Below, in pieces: positions 11,908 to 16,567 of a stretch of DNA of 16,567 bases. Position numbers and translations under genes: made by a program. Origin of the DNA: CAXYVC01 sp964292295 (GTDB lineage: Bacteria > Acidobacteriota > Holophagae > Holophagales > Holophagaceae). The notes beneath the pieces are model-generated. The model was not told the DNA's origin. It saw only the letters and a list, made by a program, of their open reading frames with translations, and made no database searches. Position 1 is the first letter of the stretch; every line of letters starts with the position of its first letter. The stretch lies in assembly GCA_964292295.1 (NCBI GenBank), contig CAXYVC010000054.1, positions 1 through 16,567 of the forward strand, given 5' to 3'.

Positions 11908-14568
11908 ATGGGGGCCCGGAGCCTTCTTGCCTGCATCCCTGGGCTGCTGTCGGCCGCCTGCCTGGCCCAGGTGCCCGATGGCGAGCCGGAATGGTTCTTC
12001 TATTCCCTCCGCCTGGAGGACCGCGTGCTTCGCGATGCCCTTCCAACCCTGGCGGGTCGGGAGGCCCCCCGCCTCCCGCTGCAGGAGTTCTGCCAGGCGC
12101 TCGGGCTCGGGATCCGCGTCGACGCGCCCCGCGGCCAGGCGACGGGCTTCTTCCTGAACGAGAAGCGGCGCTTCCGGCTGGACCTGTCCCGATCCCTGGC
12201 CGTGGTGGAAGGCCGGGAGCTGCCCTTCCCGAAGGAGGCCGTCCTGGCGCGCCAGGAGGATCTGTACGTCGACCTCCGCCTTCTGCAGCAGTGGTTCCCC
12301 CTGGCGGTGGAAGCGGACCTGCATGCGGCCACCCTGAAGGTGAAGCCCAGAGAGCTCCTCCCCCTCCAGGCCCAGTGGGAGCGCGAGCGCCGTCTCGCCC
12401 TCCAGAAGGGGAAGGACTCGGAGGCACCACCAACCCAGCCGGCTCCGGACCCGTACCGCCCCCTGGAGATCCCCATGGTGGATCAGACCCTCGGCCTGAC
12501 CTACCAGGCGAAGGGGAGCGATCGCTTCGAGACCCGCGGCTCCACCTTCCTGGCCGGGGATCTGCTGTGGATGAGCGGCTCCGCCTACCTCAACCTCACC
12601 CCCCAGGGGCATGTGGACCTGGAGCGGATCACCCTCCGGCGGGAGGACCCCGCCGCACACCTGCTCGGCCCCCTGCGCGCCCGCGAAGTGGCCCTGGGGG
12701 ATCTGGACGTACCGGCGATGGACTTCAGCACCGCTCCCCGGGGGCGCGGCGCCATGGTCAGCAGCTTCCCCCTCGACTTCCGCTCCAGCTTCGACACCCG
12801 GAGCTTCCGCGGCGTCCTGCTCCCGGGCTGGAGCGTGGAGCTCTACCAGAACGGGGCCCTGGTGGGCTCCCAGGCCAGCCGGGCCGACGGGCAGTACGCG
12901 TTCCTGGAGCTGCCCCTCCGCTTCGGCCTGAACGATTTCCGCCTCGTCTTCCATGGCCCCTACGGACAGCGCCGGGAGGAGTCGATCCGGCTGGATCTCT
13001 CCGACGCCCAGCCACGGGCGGGGGAGTTCTACTACCGGGTCCTGGGGCTTGATCCGAAGGCCCGCCAGAGGAGGACCGGCGATCAGGACGTCGAGCCGGA
13101 GCCCGGACCGCTCTGGCGGGCGGAGTCGGTGTACGGCCTCGCCAAGTGGATGTCCGTGAACGGCGGCCTCCTGTTCCAGGACCGGGGAAGCGGAAGCCGC
13201 GGCTTCGCCCTCGCCGGAACCCGCCTCGTCCTGCCCTTCCTGTCCGCCCGGGCCAGCGCCATGCGGGACCGCTCGGGAAGGGAACAGGCCGCCCTGGTGG
13301 ACCTCCGGACCGGCTACGGCTACCACAGCCTCTCCCTGCGCCGGGAGAACTACCGGAACTGGCAGGTGGGCACCGGCGGCCAGAACACCGAGGAGGCCCT
13401 GAGCAGCCGCACCACGGCGAGCCTGCAGGGCACCTGGAGGAAACGGGGCATGGCCTTCCAGGCGGGAATCCTGGCCCAGGAGGACCGGCTCGCGGAGGGG
13501 GGCTTCCACCGCCGGGCCTCCCTGACCCTCGCCGGCAGCACCGGGCTCTGGTACGCGGGCAACACGGCCAACTGGTCCCGACACCAGGGCGTCCAGACGA
13601 CCCAGCCCACCTTCGACGGCAACCTCTACGTGAGCCGCGAGGGCGAGCGCCTTTCCGTGCGCAGCGAAGTGGCCTACCAGCGCCTCGCCGGCACGATGCG
13701 CCTCCAGCGCGGGATGGGCACCCTGGAATACCGCCCGCGGGACGACACCAACTGGCAGCTCCGGCTGACCCGTTTCGTCCAGCAGGGGCAGACCCAGATC
13801 CAGCTCGCCTTCAACAAGCTCCGCGGACGCGTGGGCCTCGGGGCGCTGGCCTCGTACAGCCGCGAGAACGGGTTCTCCTGCACCCTGACCCTGCAGACCT
13901 CCCTGGCCCGGGAACCCCGGACCGGCCGTTTTGCCATGGACGCCCTGCCCCAGGCCAGCCAGGGAGCCGTATCCGCCCTCGCCTACCTGGACGCCAACGG
14001 GAACGGCCGGCGGGACGCCGGGGAACAGGCCGTGGAGGAGGTGCGCTACCGGGTGAACGGTTCTCCCGGAAGCAGCCGCATCACGCACCCGGAGGTCGCC
14101 TTCCTGGGCCAGGCCGGCCGCAGCACGCCCTGCACCTTCGCCATCGCCACCGAAAGCCTTGAGAACCCCTTCCTCGGTCCCGGAGGCCCCCCCTACAGCT
14201 TCCTCCCCCGCCCCGGACACGTGCTGCGGCTGGATCTCCCGCTCGTGGCCTCCGGAGAGCTGAGCGGAACCATCCACCTGAACGGCCCCCGAGGCCGCAG
14301 GCCCCTTCCCGGCGTGGAGGTGGAGCTCGTGGAAGCCGGCGGACGGGTGCGCTTCCGCCAGCGAAGCGCCTACGACGGATTCTTCGACTTCCTGGGGATT
14401 CCCGCGGGGGCCTACCTGCTGCGCGTCGCCCCGGACAGCCTTTCGCCCGTTGGGCTGCGCGCCTCCCCGCCGCGCTTCGTGGTCGTCACGCCCTCCGGGA
14501 CCCCGGTGGACGGCCTGGATTTCACGCTGGAGGCCGCAGCCTCCAGTCCCCATGGAGGTGCACGATGA
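11908..14568 (+). CDS. Fibrial outer-membrane usher B
   Basis: The gene encodes 886 residues, with a signal peptide of about 1-21 (ending SAACLAQ). Its domain order matches usher A: an N-terminal module with LPLQEFCQALGLGIRVDAP and FRLDLSRSLAVVEGREL (about 30-145); a long charged segment; a beta-rich E-set-like domain (about 306-375; VELYQNGALVGSQASRADG, then FGLNDFRLVFHGPYGQRRE); a beta-barrel to about 690; a DANGNGRRDAGE motif at about 695; and a C-terminal carboxypeptidase-regulatory-like domain (about 786-880; SAYDGFFDFLGIPAGAYLL). It ends soon after this domain and has no Pro-rich linker or SPOR-like part. Role: export pore and polymerisation platform for subunit B. The ribosome site is weak, so coupling to the chaperone stop nine bases upstream is likely. 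Its stop overlaps the next start (ATGA). Confidence 0.87.
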   Translation: MGARSLLACIPGLLSAACLAQVPDGEPEWFFYSLRLEDRVLRDALPTLAGREAPRLPLQEFCQALGLGIRVDAPRGQATGFFLNEKRRFRLDLSRSLAVVEGRELPFPKEAVLARQEDLYVDLRLLQQWFPLAVEADLHAATLKVKPRELLPLQAQWERERRLALQKGKDSEAPPTQPAPDPYRPLEIPMVDQTLGLTYQAKGSDRFETRGSTFLAGDLLWMSGSAYLNLTPQGHVDLERITLRREDPAAHLLGPLRAREVALGDLDVPAMDFSTAPRGRGAMVSSFPLDFRSSFDTRSFRGVLLPGWSVELYQNGALVGSQASRADGQYAFLELPLRFGLNDFRLVFHGPYGQRREESIRLDLSDAQPRAGEFYYRVLGLDPKARQRRTGDQDVEPEPGPLWRAESVYGLAKWMSVNGGLLFQDRGSGSRGFALAGTRLVLPFLSARASAMRDRSGREQAALVDLRTGYGYHSLSLRRENYRNWQVGTGGQNTEEALSSRTTASLQGTWRKRGMAFQAGILAQEDRLAEGGFHRRASLTLAGSTGLWYAGNTANWSRHQGVQTTQPTFDGNLYVSREGERLSVRSEVAYQRLAGTMRLQRGMGTLEYRPRDDTNWQLRLTRFVQQGQTQIQLAFNKLRGRVGLGALASYSRENGFSCTLTLQTSLAREPRTGRFAMDALPQASQGAVSALAYLDANGNGRRDAGEQAVEEVRYRVNGSPGSSRITHPEVAFLGQAGRSTPCTFAIATESLENPFLGPGGPPYSFLPRPGHVLRLDLPLVASGELSGTIHLNGPRGRRPLPGVEVELVEAGGRVRFRQRSAYDGFFDFLGIPAGAYLLRVAPDSLSPVGLRASPPRFVVVTPSGTPVDGLDFTLEAAASSPHGGAR

Positions 14569-15470
14569 CGATCTGGATTCTGGCTGCCGCGGGACTCGCG
14601 GCGCTGGCTCCCCAGGGACCGATCCTGCTCCAGGAGGAGCGGGTGCGCGCCGAGCTGCTCCAGGACATGGATTTCGGAACCATTCAGGCGGGACCCGAAG
14701 GAGGCTCGGTCATCCTCAGCCCCGAGGGCGTCCGGCGCTGCACCGGCGACGTGCGGGAGGGGAGCACTCCGGCAGCCACGGCGCGCTTCCGCCTGCAGGG
14801 CCCCCCCCACGCGGCCTTCACCGCGAAGGTCACGCCGGAAACCCTGTACCTGAACCCGCCCAACACGCGGCTGCTGGTCCACGACCTCAAGGCGGATCTG
14901 ACGGAGTGGCAGGGGCGTTTCGACGCGGCGGGCTACGCGGAGCTGCGGCTCGGCGGGACCCTGGATGTGGGGGCCCAGCCCCGCAGCGGACGCTACGTGG
15001 AGCCCCATGCCCGGCTCCACCTCCACGTGGACGGGGCACCCGCCTTCAGCACGCCCTTCCAGCTGCGCGTGCGGATCCAGCCCCTGCTGATGCTCCAGGA
15101 GGAGGCCCCCCTGGATTTCGGGGCGTGGCTGGCCCGGGGTCCGGGGCGCGTCGTGGTCTCCCCGGAGGGCGCCTGGGAGAGCCCCGACCAGGGCGGCCCG
15201 CTGTACGCCGGCGGAAGTCCTGCCGCCGCGCGCTTCGTGCTCCGGGGGCCGGCGGAGGCCTGGTACAGCATCCAGCTGCCCACCCAGGTCCAGCTGCAGG
15301 GACCCGCCGCCTCCATGGAAGCCGCGCACTTCACCTGCAGCACCGCCCTGACGGGCCTCCTGGGCGAGCAGCCCCTGCGCTTCCGGATCGGCGCCAGCCT
15401 GACGGTGGGCGCCCGCCAGGCGCCCGGGCGCTACTGGGGCACCTACACCCTCACCGTCTGCTATCAATAG
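14565..15470 (+). CDS. Two-domain DUF4402-like terminal subunit B (tip or initiator candidate)
   Basis: The gene encodes 301 residues. The signal sequence is short and uncharged (MTIWILAAAGLAALA), which is unusual, but no better start exists and GGAGG lies six bases before the ATG. Domain 1 (about 30-165) has the classic DUF4402 opening MDFGTIQAGPEGGSVILSPE and ends GGTLDVGAQPRSGRYVEPHA. Domain 2 (about 175-301) has APLDFGAWLARGPGRVVVSP, AEAWYSIQLPTQVQL and GASLTVGARQAPGRYWGTY plus TLTVCYQ. Two Cys (FTCST, VCYQ) may pair. The layout matches the operon A counterpart; domain 2's FG block falls at nearly the same residue (about 185). It is likely the tip or initiator subunit of fibre B. Its last 7 bases overlap the convergent KdsC-like gene. 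Confidence 0.77.
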   Translation: MTIWILAAAGLAALAPQGPILLQEERVRAELLQDMDFGTIQAGPEGGSVILSPEGVRRCTGDVREGSTPAATARFRLQGPPHAAFTAKVTPETLYLNPPNTRLLVHDLKADLTEWQGRFDAAGYAELRLGGTLDVGAQPRSGRYVEPHARLHLHVDGAPAFSTPFQLRVRIQPLLMLQEEAPLDFGAWLARGPGRVVVSPEGAWESPDQGGPLYAGGSPAAARFVLRGPAEAWYSIQLPTQVQLQGPAASMEAAHFTCSTALTGLLGEQPLRFRIGASLTVGARQAPGRYWGTYTLTVCYQ

Positions 15471-15973
15471 CCCGCGAGCACCGCCTCCCAGCAGCCCTGG
15501 GCCTTGAGGATCCGCTCCGCCACGGGGCGCAGCACGCCGGCGCCCCCTTGGACGGGCACCACGAGATGGCAGGCCTCCCGCACCTCCGCCACCGCGTCCG
15601 CGGGGCAGCAGGCCAGCCCCACCTGCCGCAGGAGGGGCAGGTCCGGCAGGTCGTCGCCCAGGTGGGCCACCTGGCGGGGCTCCAGGCCGTACTTGGCGCA
15701 AAGCTGGTCGAGGATGGGCCCCTTGGCCAGGCTCCCGGCAAAGCAGTCCTCCACCCCGAGCTGCCGGGCCCGAGCCCAGGTGCTCGGGGAATCCAGGCCG
15801 CTGATGAAGGCCACCGGGATGCCCGCCTTCTGCAGCCACTTGATGGCGGCCCCGTCGCGCACGTGGAAGGCCTTCGTGTGGGTGCCGTCCGCCTGGAAGT
15901 GCAGATGGCCGGTGGTGAGCACGCCATCCACGTCGGTGCACAGCAGCCGGATCTCGCGCGCGCGGGCGTCCAT
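15464..15973 (-). CDS. kdsC: KDO-8-phosphate phosphatase-like HAD hydrolase (KdsC family)
   Basis: The gene encodes 169 residues, the usual KdsC size without a cap domain. HAD motifs: motif I LLCTDVDGVLTTG (nucleophile D14, acid/base D16); AFHVRDGAAIKWLQ; motif II FISG (S58); motif III K84; motif IV GDDLPDLP (D107, D108, D111). The C-terminal GGAGVLRPVAERILKAQG is typical of KdsC, whose tail helps form the tetramer active site. It should dephosphorylate KDO-8-phosphate for lipopolysaccharide core synthesis in the cytoplasm. One deviation is that the usual TGR after motif II reads SGL, so the phosphate-contacting Arg of E. coli KdsC seems absent; another KdsC-like sugar phosphatase is possible. 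The start has AAGGAGG close before ATG 15973. Confidence 0.88.
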   Translation of the reverse strand: MDARAREIRLLCTDVDGVLTTGHLHFQADGTHTKAFHVRDGAAIKWLQKAGIPVAFISGLDSPSTWARARQLGVEDCFAGSLAKGPILDQLCAKYGLEPRQVAHLGDDLPDLPLLRQVGLACCPADAVAEVREACHLVVPVQGGAGVLRPVAERILKAQGCWEAVLAGY

Positions 15974-16065
15974 GGAGCCTCCTTGCAGGAGCAGTCTATC
16001 CCGCCGGCCGAGGCGCCTCCTGCATTCCCGGTCTAGAATATGACCCGACAGTTGTGGAGCCCTGC

Positions 16066-16410
16066 ATGAAGCCCCCCCTCACGGACGCCATGATCGAGGA
16101 GATCACGGGCATCTTCGCCGCCCTGGGCGACGCCTCCCGCCTGCGCATCCTGCGGGCGCTCCTCGACGCCAGATCCCCCCTGAACCAGGGCGCCGTGGCC
16201 GAGGCCGCAGGCCTCTCCCAGGCCAACGCCAGCAAGCACCTCGCCTGCCTGGTGCGCATGGGCCTGGTGCAGCGCGAACCCTCCGGGAACACCGTCTTCT
16301 ACCACCCCGTCCTGCCCCTGGTGGGCGACCTCTGCCAGCTCGTCTGCGGCCACGCCAGCACCCGGGCCCGCCAGAGCTACCAGGCCCTTCGCCCCTCCGG
16401 ACCCGCCTGA
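16066..16410 (+). CDS. ArsR/SmtB-type winged-helix transcriptional regulator
   Basis: The gene encodes 114 residues. The domain opens IFAALGDASRLRILRALLD, the ArsR signature. The helix-turn-helix (about 42-65) is GAVAEAAGLSQANASKHLACL, and the wing is MGLVQREPSGNTVFYHP. The metal-binding ELCVCDL motif of classic ArsR/SmtB is absent. The only cysteines are C61 in the recognition region and C90 and C94 near the C-terminus (LCQLVCGH), so thiol, sulfide or alternative metal sensing is conceivable but not shown. ATG 16066 is preferred over GTG 16054 because GGAG at 16056-16059 sits six bases before it. TAGAAT (16034-16039) may be its -10. It is divergent from the KdsC-like gene with 92 bases between starts, and no target gene can be named. 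Confidence 0.88.
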   Translation: MKPPLTDAMIEEITGIFAALGDASRLRILRALLDARSPLNQGAVAEAAGLSQANASKHLACLVRMGLVQREPSGNTVFYHPVLPLVGDLCQLVCGHASTRARQSYQALRPSGPA

Positions 16411-16470
16411 GGCCCGCGGCGCACGCGCTGGGGGTGGGAATGGCAGCGCCGGGGGTTTCGGAACGAAAGG

Positions 16471-16567
16471 TCACGGCGCCGGAGCAATCCATTGGGAGCT
16501 GGCGGCCTGGGGACGGAATCCCTCGCGGCGCTGCTCGCGCAGCTTGCTCGGCCGCACGGCCCGTAGG
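16471..16567 (-). CDS. Possible 3' end of a basic protein, cut by the window edge
   Basis: An open frame enters from the right edge on the minus strand and stops at TGA 16471-16473. The visible 31 residues are rich in Arg, Lys and Gln (RPSKLREQRREGFRPQAA) and end SQWIAPAP. The composition looks more protein-like than the other two frames, but the piece is too short to identify. It would be convergent with the ArsR gene, with 60 bases between the stops. It could be a chance frame in GC-rich DNA. Confidence 0.35.
   Translation of the reverse strand, partial: LRAVRPSKLREQRREGFRPQAASSQWIAPAP

Noticed and set aside
11011..14553. Very long open frame on the minus strand, antisense to chaperone B and usher B (a similar one lies at 3999-6809 opposite usher A)
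   Set aside because: GC-rich codon bias leaves few stops in this antisense frame. The translation is low-complexity (runs of Gly, Ala, Glu, Arg), with no domain, signal peptide or ribosome site, while the plus strand carries clear protein families.
1..16567. CRISPR array, tRNA or rRNA gene, insertion sequence, phage gene
   Set aside because: No spaced direct repeats, cloverleaf-like segments, transposase or integrase motifs were seen anywhere in the window.

Overview
The window is high-GC DNA from a Gram-negative bacterium. Signs of an outer membrane are two small beta-barrel proteins, two pilus ushers and a KDO-8-P-phosphatase-like enzyme. The combination of DUF4402-like subunits, archaic-looking chaperones and this gene style suggests Acidobacteriota, perhaps Holophagaceae; this is inference and was not tested by any search. 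The first ~140 bases are different: on the minus strand they encode the C-terminal part of an enterobacterial-type aspartyl-tRNA synthetase with lower-GC codons. They look like a foreign or chimeric piece.

Layout. Positions 195-1466 hold two paralogous outer-membrane beta-barrel genes on the minus strand. A 388-bp divergent regulatory region (1467-1854) leads into fibre operon A (1855-8341): major subunit, second subunit, periplasmic chaperone, very large usher and two-domain terminal subunit. Positions 8349-10101 hold an OmpR/PhoB-type response regulator (minus) and a divergent TPR protein (plus). A clear sigma70-like promoter then starts fibre operon B (10354-15470): subunit, chaperone, usher and two-domain terminal subunit. 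A KdsC-like phosphatase (minus) overlaps the end of operon B. An ArsR-type regulator and the 3' end of a possible minus-strand gene close the window.

How the genes work together. Operons A and B are paralogous chaperone-usher-like assembly systems whose subunits all look like DUF4402 domains, not FimA/PapA or spore-coat-U subunits. The chaperone should hold subunits in the periplasm, the usher should polymerise and export them, and the two-domain protein (its gene start overlaps the usher stop as ATGA in both operons) is a good tip or initiator candidate. Every small subunit gene is followed by a strong RNA hairpin, and in operon B one of these is a textbook Rho-independent terminator. This fits an excess of fibre subunit over assembly machinery. 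The two operon leaders share an exact 15-base element followed by a stem-loop and then the ribosome-binding site, which suggests common regulation.

The most unusual item is the operon A usher. Its C-terminus carries a ~150-residue proline-rich linker and a SPOR-like domain that the operon B usher lacks, so this secretion pore may be tied to peptidoglycan or to division sites.
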